DNA of 64,000 bases from Akanthomyces muscarius (lineage: Eukaryota > Ascomycota > Sordariomycetes > Hypocreales > Cordycipitaceae). Made by a program: the position numbers and the translations under genes. The first letter of the stretch is position 1; every line of letters starts with the position of its first letter. The notes below the pieces were generated by a model, which was not told the origin of the DNA, did no database searches, and saw nothing but the letters and a program-made list of their open reading frames with translations. The stretch lies in assembly GCF_028009165.1 (NCBI RefSeq), contig NC_079243.1, forward strand, positions 1,860,001-1,924,000, written 5' to 3'. Shown in pieces: positions 1 to 9,198 of the stretch.

Positions 1-632
1 GCGCTCGCGCCGCCCGAGTAGCCCCAGAGAGTCAACGCAGCATCCCGCCGGATACCGGTGAACCATCCGGACTTGAGCGCGGCGCGGATTCCGTCGAGCG
101 TCGCCTGGCCGGCGAGCTTGCTGTCCAAAAAGGAAGCTTGGGGGCCCTCAAAGTCCGGGACAATGACGACCCAGCCCTGAGCCATGGCGGCCTCGATGAG
201 CAGCAGCTGCAACTGGGCGGTGGCGGAGTTCGTACGACTGAAGATTTCCGACTCTAAAAGCATGCCGTATGACGGTGCGCAGTCAATGCTCACGGCATCT
301 TCGGCCATCACGACCGACAAAACAGCGCCAAAGTCTGCGTTGGGAGGGATGAGGACCGTCAAGACCGTAGCCGTGGCCTTGCCGTCGCCGTCGTTGGTGC
401 GGTAAAGGATTTGGTGCGCAGAAGCAAGATTTGTCTTGACCCCAAAAGTCCCAATGGCACTTGGCACATCGCGGTAGTTGATAATGCTGCCGGGTGGGTA
501 GAGGCTGATCAAGCTGGGAACCTTGTAGAAGCTATCCGACGAGGGGGGGATCGGGAATAGACGCCATGCCGAGATAGTTACTGCAAAGAGCAGCAAGCCA
601 AGTACCGGGCGTATAGAAGAAGATGGACGCAT
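1..632 (-). CDS. Secretory lipase (LIP family), 5' part only
   Basis: The reading frame is open from an ATG at 632 (minus strand) to the left window edge, giving the first 210 residues; the rest lies outside. A hydrophobic N-terminal segment (about residues 9-22, VLGLLLFAVTISAW) looks like a signal peptide or anchor. The segment ends in GYSGGA at about residues 204-209, the nucleophile elbow of the fungal/bacterial secretory lipase family (PF03583, related to Candida LIP lipases), preceded by a conserved-looking stretch with VVIVPDFEGP. The expected role is extracellular triacylglycerol or ester hydrolysis. The catalytic Asp and His would be beyond the edge, so intactness cannot be judged. 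The neighbouring gene at 3.9 kb also encodes a secreted lipase, of a different family. Confidence 0.85.
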   Translation of the reverse strand, partial: MRPSSSIRPVLGLLLFAVTISAWRLFPIPPSSDSFYKVPSLISLYPPGSIINYRDVPSAIGTFGVKTNLASAHQILYRTNDGDGKATATVLTVLIPPNADFGAVLSVVMAEDAVSIDCAPSYGMLLESEIFSRTNSATAQLQLLLIEAAMAQGWVVIVPDFEGPQASFLDSKLAGQATLDGIRAALKSGWFTGIRRDAALTLWGYSGGAS

Positions 633-1796
633 GCTACAAGATGATCAAGGTGATAATAGATGCAGGAGCAATCATCATGATGCGACGATGGCCGTCTGGT
701 GAGCGCCCCGAGCTGTATTTAGAGCCGCGGGGGAAAAGTTCTGCCTATTTCAAGCTTATTTAGACCCTTGCTAGCTCGTATACTTCCACCCTTTACGTAT
801 TGTGTGTTTTGAGCTTCGGCGCTAAATTCATCATATTGATACTACAACGGATCGACAAATAAGCGGCTTGTTTTCCGCCACGAGCACGTTCCTCTGTCCA
901 GTGTCCCAACAATGCTACACCTGTTTATCGTGATATTCCCTCACACGTTGCCTAGGATCGCGTGCAAAAAACACCATTCATCTCTTTTACGAGCGTCAGT
1001 TATGAAGATGTACGAAGAGGGCTTCTTCGACGTCGAACACAAAGCGCCGACGTCGAATACAAAGCGCGAAGGACTTCCAAACTACGCTATACAGAGACTA
1101 GAATGCACAACGTGCCAGTTAGCTCAGGATACGGATGGATGTGGCTTGCGACCGGAGGTTCGTGCGGAGGAGGAGTCAGAGGCGGCCTCACAATAATGAA
1201 GCTGCTGATCACCAAGCTAGCTTGAAGCGAGTGTGGCTTGAATCCTACAACCTGCCTAAAATGGCTGCTACACATGTTAGACATGAAAAAGCCTCGGCAC
1301 TATATAAAAGGCGTGCCGGAATACACGGGGCGGCGCCACCAGATGAATCAGGCTCTCAAATTTGATCTTGCAAGTCTGCATGGACAGCGTCGCATCCTCG
1401 CGGCTGAGATGCGTTTACAGGCCTCGCAGCCCCATGCACCTAATGCAACGCACGGCAAAGACGCGCAACGAACTCAATACACCCAGGACTTGCATTAGAC
1501 TCATTTATCTAATTATTAGGCAGGTGCGAGTCGTGAGCAACCTATGCTTTGAGAGCGGTGGTCAACACCACCGCAGCAAGTCAAATAACTCGACTATGAC
1601 TTTTCTCGAGACACCTGCGTTGCTGCTAGTTTCTGTCTTTCATGTCATTCATAGTGACGGCTGAGAAATGCACTCATAGCATTTGCAACTCACATAGTCA
1701 AGACAGGCATGATTCTAGGTCATATTTCAAATGTCTTGATTTACACACTGTTCGCTGCTATGCAGCGCTTCCGGCGCCAGAAATAAAATCCAGCAT
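633..1796. other. Intergenic, no supportable gene
   Basis: Only short overlapping frames without domain signal occur here. The one visible structure is a 20-bp near-perfect tandem duplication at 1028-1067, listed separately. Confidence 0.6.
1028..1067. repeat. 20-bp tandem duplication
   Basis: Two adjacent copies of cgacgtcgaacacaaagcgc differ at one position (c to t). No function is evident; it falls in an apparent non-coding region. Confidence 0.8.
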
Positions 1797-2231
1797 CTAA
1801 AGTCCTTGGCCTTGCTCTTCATCTGTCTCGGTCGCAGAGTAGTGGACCTCTACAATTTCGTCTTCGAATAAGCGGATCGCTGCGCAGCATCGATCAATGC
1901 CCTCTCGCGCCTCCTCCGCCTGGGACGCATCCAGCTGGACGAGGATCACATAGCCATTAAGGGCATCAACCCAGAGGCTCAGCCGGTCTTGTTCATGCGC
2001 CAGCGCTTCCGTTGCCAATGCCATCATCATCACAGCATAGGTCAAATCCTCTTTATTGAGATCCTGCCCCATCAGGAGCAGTAGGTTGTCTGCCTCCTCC
2101 TTCACACGATCTAGGCCATACTCTGCTGACAGCAAGAACCTCTTGATGTCAGCAAAGACTTGGCTAACGGTTCTACCTCTGATCCACTCTGTGGTATCCA
2201 TATCGATGTTGGGGTTATAAAATGATGACAT
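1797..2231 (-). CDS. Hypothetical 144-aa helical protein
   Basis: A single-exon ORF starts at a genuine ATG (2231) and ends 144 codons later. The composition is acidic and helix-favouring, with amphipathic stretches, for example around TYAVMMMALATEALAHEQDR, and no signal peptide or membrane segment. I recognise no family. Codon pattern and a soluble-protein composition make it more convincing than the other short frames nearby, but there is no homology argument, so it could be a chance ORF or a lineage-specific orphan. It is more than 1 kb from the nearest recognised gene on each side. Confidence 0.5.
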   Translation of the reverse strand: MSSFYNPNIDMDTTEWIRGRTVSQVFADIKRFLLSAEYGLDRVKEEADNLLLLMGQDLNKEDLTYAVMMMALATEALAHEQDRLSLWVDALNGYVILVQLDASQAEEAREGIDRCCAAIRLFEDEIVEVHYSATETDEEQGQGL

Positions 2232-3907
2232 GGTGATGTGTATGTTTCGAAAGCGAGTGGTGTAGTCGGGTGCTGAAATTATTCATGCTAAAAGTAGACA
2301 ATTCGAAGACTTTATAATTTTTGGCTTGATGACAGACTGCACCAGTCTCTGCTGCTTTGTTATTCATTTCTGCTACGCAGGTCACTCTCCTTCTCTTTCA
2401 GCAGCACATAAGCAGCACCATCCACCTTTGCTGTGACGAGCAAACATCACTATGATTGGAACAATACAAGCACATATATGGTAATTAATACTTTTAGCTA
2501 GTAGTATAAAGAGGCTCAAGGCTGCCTTGATGGTTCTTTTAATCTCGTCATTTCTTTTGTGGCTACCTCATAAAATATGCCAAGAGCGGCATGCCATAAA
2601 GCACTTCCATGCGTTTGCTATCGCCGCGATTTTTTTTCGTGTTCTTTGCTAGTTTGGTGCTGTCTGTTGATATGGCTTTTTATTTCCTGCTTGGACAACG
2701 TGCGTGTCAACAACATTGCCCACTCTTGTTGGAAAAGGAACAAGCACCGTGAGCAAAACGAGCGAGCCACAAGATGATAAAGACGCCAATGAAAGATACA
2801 AAAAAGTAGAGATTGAGAAGAAGAGTATTGAGACGTTATACTAGCCGCGCTTTTGACTGCTCAAAGGCGTACACAGAGTTTTTCTCATTTTCTACCACAC
2901 TCACTACTGTCACACTCGTCATCCCAACCGAGCTCAATTCCTGCGATGCGCACGTGCAACTACCTGCCAGCAAAGGATTCCAGTATCTCCGACGACATTT
3001 ATATGCTAGCTACTTCTCATAAAACATATAATCACTGATATGCTTGGAGTCTAGTGCCGCTGTGGGCAGTTGGACGTTCGGCCCTGTCCCGACCAGATGC
3101 TCGTGGGTAACAAGGAACAATTTCAGAGCTATTTCTAAGTCTTGCATGATATAGTCAAATCCTCTCCCGGATTTAATCAAACTCAACTATATTTTCTTTT
3201 TCTTGAAACTGTCTCAAAAAGCTATCGTACGTTGGGGGTCGGCAGTGAGGTTATTCGTGACTTGTGCCTTGGCCGAGGCTGTCCAGGCCGGTGCCAGCAG
3301 CTGGAGTAGATCATGTACAAAAATGGGGACCCAACCATGCTGCCACGTTCCCAACGCTTTTTATTACCGTTTTATAGCGTGGGTGGCAGTAACGTTGTGC
3401 TTGGATCTGCTCTTGGCAGAGACACTAGTCAGCTTCCTGCGCCCCTTGATACATAAAGCTGCGGGCTCGCACTGACTCGCAGCGATCGACTTGAACCGCA
3501 GTTCGCCTAACTGACACGTAACCATGTCTGCCGGTACTTAAATCGGTCATTAAGCAAGGGTCACACTGTAAAGAGCTAAGCCCTGCCCGGATTCTAGTCA
3601 GGCTCAGCAATTTGTATTAGCTCATGCGCATTGTAAGACACAGCCAAGGCGGACAATCCGCCCTTGCGCGTCCTTCAGGACTGCCCTATGCAATTGTGAC
3701 CGACCAGTCAGATACTTTAATGTTCAGAAATTATCGAGCCACCAATATTTCATGCCTTGCGTTGGCATCGAGCAGCTACAGATACATATAGAGTCGTCTA
3801 CTGCTGCGGCTGATCATACTCCTCGCCATCTTGGCTCCTCGCTTACAGTACTCATCAAGTAGCTCACTCGCTCTCTCACCATTTCAATTATTTCTACTGG
3901 CTTCAGT
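2232..3907. other. Intergenic, nothing recognised
   Basis: About 1.7 kb without a convincing frame. The last 150 bases before 3908 are pyrimidine-rich (ctcgctctctcaccatttc) as is common just upstream of fungal start codons, and probably hold the promoter and leader of the lipase gene. Confidence 0.55.
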
Positions 3908-5164
3908 ATGCAACCAACTGCTTTCTTCATTTTAGCCGGCGTTGCTTGCGCTGTAGCATCCCCAACAGTTGTGGTCCGCCAGGGTAAGAATTCCTAGAGA
4001 AAAGCCCGGGATGGCTAATCCAAGTATCATTCTCATTCAAAGTCATATGCATTACGTAACGAATAGGTAGTTCTCAAAACTAACTTCTTCCATAGAATCT
4101 TCTGACAAGGCCTCGCCCGCCGAGTTTGAATTGTTCTCGCAGTACGCCCAAGCGACTTACTGTGCCGCGTTATTTGATACGACTGTCAATACGGCAGTCT
4201 GCACAAATGGAAAAAGCCCCGTCTGCACAAATTTCCAAGGGACAGTGACTGTCAAAGAGTTTACCAATGCTCAGTTTGGTACTATCGCAGGGTATGTCGC
4301 GACAAACCCTAGCAAGAAGCACATTGTCGTTGCTTTCAAGGGCACGGATCCCATGTCCTTGGTGGATGTCCAAACAGACTTGGCCAAAAATCTCGTTTCG
4401 GCTCAGTAAGCGATTGATACATTCTTTACCCTCACTACAATAAATCCTGGATGATTTATTAACTGTGCGACAGAGATCTGTTCCCCGGGCAATTGTGCGT
4501 CGGCTGCAACCTGCACAACGGGTTTAAGACGGCATTTACCGGTCTCAAGGCCGACCTAGAGCAGACACTCAAGACCGAATTGGGCAAGACTGGGCAGGAG
4601 TCCTACCGTGTAGTCGTTACCGGACACTCTCTGGGAGGTGCAGTAGCGACCATCGCGGGAGCCTACCTGCGAACTCGAGGAATCGCGTGCGACATTTACT
4701 CGTACGGCTCGCCGCGCGTGGGCAATCAAGAGTTTGCCGACCTGGTGACAAAAGACAGCAACTTCTCCGCGCGCATCACGAATGGCAATGATTTCGTGCC
4801 GGCGGTGCCATATGGTTCTCTTTTCAGGCTCGGATTCTACGCCCACACTTACCCAGAGTACTGGTACAAGGACGGTCTCCTGGGAGCCCCAAAGGGATAT
4901 GAGACGACCGTGACCAAGTGCAACAGCAAAGAGGAATGTGCAGGTCCCACGTGTGGCAAAGCCCAAAAGATCTTTGACTTTCTGCCGGCCAAATTCACAT
5001 GCAGAGTCAGTGACCATACAAAGTATATCGATCCCGCGGTGCTGCCATGCAAAGACGTTCGCAAGCCCAAGAGCAACGACCCCAAAGATGCGCCCATCAC
5101 CGACGAGGAGTTCCGGAAGTTCCTGGAGGAGCAGGAGAAGGATGGGGAGCAGAAGCAAGAGTAG
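3908..5164 (+). CDS. Secreted class 3 lipase
   Basis: Predicted exons are 3908-3983, 4096-4405 and 4474-5164 (358 aa). Exon 1 encodes a signal peptide (MQPTAFFILAGVACAVASP); the GT-AG introns restore one frame through the whole family core. The alpha/beta-hydrolase nucleophile elbow GHSLGG lies at about residue 181, followed by the oxyanion/structural stretch YGSPRVGN, the acid motif NGNDFVPAVP and a candidate C-terminal histidine in VSDHTKYI. This is the Rhizomucor/Thermomyces-type lipase family (PF01764), which hydrolyses triacylglycerols outside the cell. The last 40 residues, past the catalytic domain, are very Lys/Glu-rich, ending EEQEKDGEQKQE, an uncommon tail for a secreted lipase. Confidence 0.88.
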
Positions 5165-5351
5165 AGTGTCTATGGTTATTGCAATTCAGAACGCAGAGTA
5201 CGTCAGTTCCACAACCAGGCAATGTCGAGCGATCGAACTCAACATCCATGGTGCATCTAAGTACCACGGGCGCGGCGTACGTAAAAGGACGGAAGTACAT
5301 AGCATCTGTTATAGGATTTAGATTAAGTGTTTTATTATACAAAGATCAGTT

Positions 5352-6842
5352 CTAACTCATATCAAGATTCGTCTGAATGTCGCCGTATCTTGACTTGTAC
5401 ATATCCACTGGGTAGTTTGTTCTTGGCGCCCAAACGCCACTACCGCCTTTGGGAAGCTTCTCATTGACATTATCAAGGTACGTCGCCTTTAAGCTGAATA
5501 AAGACTTGGGTACCATTGTCTTTTGGTCTTCTGCATTCATGCGAGGCACGGCGACCTTGAGGCCCTTGTTCCGCAGCTGCTCAATGACTCGGACGGTCAG
5601 GTGGGCCGCGCAGTCACAGCCCAGCGTCCACGACGCATTCTCAAAACCAATGGTAAAGAATAGGTTCGGTATGTCCTGCAGCATCGTGCCCTTCCACAGA
5701 AACTGCTTCGACTGGTCCAGGTGCTGCCCGTCCACCGTAATCTCCATGCCGCCGCCAAAGCTGAGCTTCAGCCCGGTCGCCGTGACGATGATGTCTGGGT
5801 GCAGGACGGTGCCCGAGTTGAGCTTGATACTGTTCTTGGTGACCACGTCGATGGTGTCGGTGGCGATGCTCGCCTTGCCGGTGCTCAGCGCGGCGAAGAT
5901 GTCGCCGTCCTGGGAGGCGCACAGGCGCTGCTCCCAGGGATTGTAGCGCGGGTTGAAGTGAGGGTCCCACGGCACCTCGGCGGGCAGGCGCTTGACGTTT
6001 TCGCGCTTGATGACGCGGCGCACGAGGCCGGGAAAGTACTTGCACACCTGGATCATGAAGACGAGCTGGAGGATCCAGCCGGCTCGCAGAAGCAGGTGCG
6101 AGACGGAGCGCGGAAAGAGGAAAAAGACGATTTGGGCGAGCGTTCCGTACTGAGGCAGAGGGAAGATGTATGTTGGGCTTCTTTGCAGCATCGTCACATG
6201 CTTGGCCTTGTCGGTCATGGAGGGCACTAGGGTTACTGCCGTCGCGCCACTGCCAATAATGACGACGTCCTTGCCTGCGTAGTCGAGATCTTTCGGCCAA
6301 AATTGCGGGTGCAGCACCTTGCCTTGGAAATTTTCGATGCCAGGAATAGTAGTCTTGAGAGGCGTCTCATAGTCGTAGTACCCCGTTGCGAGATACATGA
6401 ACTGGCTGTAGAAGACCCTGGGCTCCTTGGCACCGGGGACAGAGGCGGTAATCGCCCAGCGCGAGTGCTCAGACTCCCAGTTGGCCGCGATGATCTTGTG
6501 CTTGAATCGGATATTGTCGTAGATGCCAGTCTTTTGCGCCGACTCCTTGATGTAGGCGCGGATCTCATCGCCGCCGGCCATGGTGCCCTTCTTCGGCCAC
6601 GCGTTCCACTGAAAGGCAAAGGTGAAGATGTCCGAGTCGGAGCGGATGCCTGGGTAGCGAAAGAGATCCCAGGTGCCCCCAACCTCGTCGCGGTTTTCGA
6701 AGATTGCATAAGAGCTTCCGGCGGCTGTGCCGTTCTGAAAGCGATACGCAGCATTGATACCTGCAATGCCTGCCCCGACAATGATGAGGTCAAAGTCCGT
6801 GTGGCCGGCCTTGACGGCCGGGCTGGATGTTGCTGCCGGCAT
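5352..6842 (-). CDS. FAD-dependent Baeyer-Villiger-type monooxygenase
   Basis: An uninterrupted 496-aa ORF starts at ATG 6842. The FAD-binding Rossmann motif GAGIAG is at residues 23-28, the segment YPGIRSDSDIF follows at about 65-75, the Baeyer-Villiger fingerprint FxGxxxHxxxW appears as FQGKVLHPQFWP, and the second (NADPH) dinucleotide motif GSGATA comes shortly after. Length and motif order match class B flavoprotein monooxygenases of the EthA-like type, which insert oxygen into ketones to give esters or lactones. The gene lies 464 bp downstream of an Old Yellow Enzyme relative on the same strand, with a Zn2Cys6 regulator beyond it. The substrate cannot be read from sequence; steroid, terpenoid or polyketide ketones are possibilities. 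Confidence 0.88.
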   Translation of the reverse strand: MPAATSSPAVKAGHTDFDLIIVGAGIAGINAAYRFQNGTAAGSSYAIFENRDEVGGTWDLFRYPGIRSDSDIFTFAFQWNAWPKKGTMAGGDEIRAYIKESAQKTGIYDNIRFKHKIIAANWESEHSRWAITASVPGAKEPRVFYSQFMYLATGYYDYETPLKTTIPGIENFQGKVLHPQFWPKDLDYAGKDVVIIGSGATAVTLVPSMTDKAKHVTMLQRSPTYIFPLPQYGTLAQIVFFLFPRSVSHLLLRAGWILQLVFMIQVCKYFPGLVRRVIKRENVKRLPAEVPWDPHFNPRYNPWEQRLCASQDGDIFAALSTGKASIATDTIDVVTKNSIKLNSGTVLHPDIIVTATGLKLSFGGGMEITVDGQHLDQSKQFLWKGTMLQDIPNLFFTIGFENASWTLGCDCAAHLTVRVIEQLRNKGLKVAVPRMNAEDQKTMVPKSLFSLKATYLDNVNEKLPKGGSGVWAPRTNYPVDMYKSRYGDIQTNLDMS

Positions 6843-7306
6843 GGTTGGAAATGGTATGCCGTATGATGGTGTGAATAAATTACAGGACGAGTGGTGTCGG
6901 CTTGTTTAGAGATTCGGGGTCTGAGTATATATGAAGAGTGGCTGCATTGCGGCGCAACTAACCCGGCGGCGACGGCGCACGCTACGCGGGCCGGTGGAGC
7001 TGGAGCCGCCAGGCTGTTTCGGCAAAGTTTAGTGAGTTGCCTCGGATGTCTAGCGACAACGCGGGGTCGAACGTTCGGCGAGCCGTCCTGCGGCAGCTAG
7101 CACAGCGCTAACCCGGTGCCTGTTTCCGGTGCAACTGGCTTTCGACAAACATGGCTGAGGCTATTTGATGATGCAGTATAAATGTGATGTACGTGGTATT
7201 TCTGATATGAGGTCTATATCACTCGTCAATCCAATCAGAGGCTAAGCACTACGGAAATGATGCGATCTAAAAACAGAGCAAATAACTAGTCCCCTTTCCC
7301 GGCCGC
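6843..7306. other. Intergenic between monooxygenase and OYE genes
   Basis: A 464-bp gap that must hold the promoter of the monooxygenase (transcribed leftward) and the 3' end of the OYE gene. GC-rich segments at 6950-7130 show no recognisable motif. Confidence 0.5.
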
Positions 7307-8696
7307 TTACACCGACGCCGCGGCGGCGGCCTGCTGCATTTTATGAATTGCAGCGACATAACCAATCTGCGTTTTAAAAAAATTAGTATCAGCGTAATAT
7401 TTTGCAGTATCATCGCAATTACGTACCGTTTCGGTGCCGCCCCCCAATCCCTTGATTCCAAGCCATCGGCTCAGAGTAGCTTGAGAGAAGCTCTTTGTGG
7501 GCAGTCTTGCATCTTCGTCGCTCACGTCGGGGTTGAAGATGATGGTCCTTGGTAGCCTCGGCTCGACAACAGACGGGCGCCCGACGCCCACCAAGTCGCA
7601 GGCGCCACTCTTGACGGCGTACTCTAGTCCAAGCCGGCTGCGGAAGCCTCCAGTGACCATGAGGTGAAGCTTGGGGAATGTCTTGCGAATGGAGTTGGCA
7701 AAGTCTAGGAAAAAGGCTTCGCGCGCTGCCGTGCTTGCGGATACCTTGACCCCTGCTTCGCTGGCGACGGATTCCATCATCTGTAAAAGTGTTAGCGACC
7801 CCTCCCCCCCAAAAAGAGCAGTGTGCTTGAAGTGTACTTGCCGTGGGATCCTCGTAGTTTCCACCACTAATTTCAAGAAAATCGACCCCGACGTTTGTGA
7901 TTTCAGTCAACTGCTCCAGGCAGTCTTTCAACTCGCCTGCGCTCTGATGGTCCACCGAGTTGATCTTGATGCCGACGCAAAACTTGGGCGACACGACGGC
8001 CCGAATGGCCCTAATCACATCCACAACAATTTTCGCACGTTTCCTCGGAGAGCCTCCGTAGTCGTCGCTGCGCTGATTGCTCCTGGCCGACAGAAACGAC
8101 GACAAGAGATAGCCGTGGGCGGCGTGAATCTCGACGCCCGCAAAGCCCGCGTCCTCAGCGACCTTGGCCGTCGTGGCGAAGCGGCGCACCACGTCGTCAA
8201 TCTCAAAGTCGGTCATCTCGCGCGGCGTGCCAAAGACGAGCGCGCCGGCGGCCTTGGCCACGAAGCCCGTCCCGAGCTGGACGCCAATGGCGCTCGGCGC
8301 AATCGACTTGCCAAAGAGGCCCTTGGTGCCGGCGCCAATGGTCGACTGCCGGCCCGGGTGGTTGATCTGGACAATGGCCGGGGTGCCGCGCGCGCCCTTT
8401 GCCGCGGCCGCCCACTGGCTCCAGGCCTCGATGTGCGCGTTGCGGCTGACGCGCTCGTTGATACTCACGTCCTCGGGCGTGCCCAGGTAGGTCGCGTCGA
8501 CCTGCACGTTGCCCGTCATGAGCAGGCCCCAGTCGCCCTCGGCCCAGAGCCGGTACGTCTCGATGAGGTCGGCGTGCGGCAGCCGGTCGCGGCCGGCCCA
8601 GCCCTCGGCCATTGCGGCCTTTGCGAGGCGATTGGGCAGGGTGAGGCCGCATGGCAGCGTAATGGGCTTTGAAATTTCCAAGTTTTGTTTGGCCAT
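7307..8696 (-). CDS. NADH:flavin oxidoreductase (Old Yellow Enzyme family)
   Basis: Predicted exons, in coding order, are 8696-7842, 7780-7427 and 7366-7307 (422 aa). The FMN-binding TIM barrel is recognisable: an N-terminal LPNRLAKAAMAEG, then VQINHPGRQS, the active-site HAAHGYLLSSFLS, SDDYGGS, ISGGNYEDP and the phosphate-binding G-x-G-R-P near the C-terminus. Such enzymes reduce activated C=C bonds or act as dienoyl-type reductases. Intron 1 begins GCAAGT, a GC-AG intron: the frame (ending DPT, continuing MMES) fits only this donor. Intron 2 (7367-7426, GTACGT...CAG) is 60 bp and has no stop, so it can also be read through; removing it restores the usual ending (GGGTET, then IGYVAAI). Confidence 0.87.
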
Positions 8697-9198
8697 TTTT
8701 AGTGATGTGGGCAGGTAGTTGTTGTATGGTAGCGAGTTGGCTTGTTGGTGGTGTGCGCCGCTATATAACTAGTCGAGGCGAGATAGGCACCACAAGTGAC
8801 GTCGTTGGAAACAGGCTGGCGCATGCAATTAGCTGCCTCGCGTTTTGACAGTTGATCCCTCCGCTAGGCAATGATAGGATGGGTGGATGAGAGGCGCATC
8901 AAGGGGCAGTTCTAGCGGAGTTTAAAAGTCAATTGGCCGTTCGGCTAGCGACCGGCGCTCGAAACGCGGAGGATCGGGATATCTTGCCTCGGCGGTGGAG
9001 ACTTGGCCCGGCTTGGCCGCCGAGTGATTAGGCTATCCGGCCAGCGATCCGCGCATGCTTGCCGCTGAGGTTAAAAGGGTATCAATTAATTGTATATACT
9101 CCGGGCCATTCCATCTGCATCCATTTTCCTCCTTTTCGCAAAGCACGCGTTGATTAACTCCGAAGACACACCGTGGTTATCTCCTAAGACGGAGTTTT
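8697..9198. other. Intergenic upstream of OYE gene
   Basis: About 500 bp carrying the OYE promoter and the 3' flank of the regulator gene. Several CGG/CCG triplets occur, including facing pairs around 8940-9050, which could suit a Zn2Cys6 factor, but the segment is GC-rich and this is not significant by eye. Confidence 0.4.

Noticed and set aside
912..1498. Overlapping short frames at the left end
   Set aside because: Several frames of 60-100 codons on both strands overlap each other and none has family-like sequence; consistent with non-coding DNA.
5641..6300. 219-codon minus-strand frame
   Set aside because: Out-of-frame shadow inside the monooxygenase gene, Arg/His/Pro-rich.
7671..8672. 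333-codon plus-strand frame
   Set aside because: It lies antisense to the OYE gene. Its composition (many Arg, Ala, Gly, Val, His) is the reverse-frame shadow of a GC-rich third-codon-position gene.
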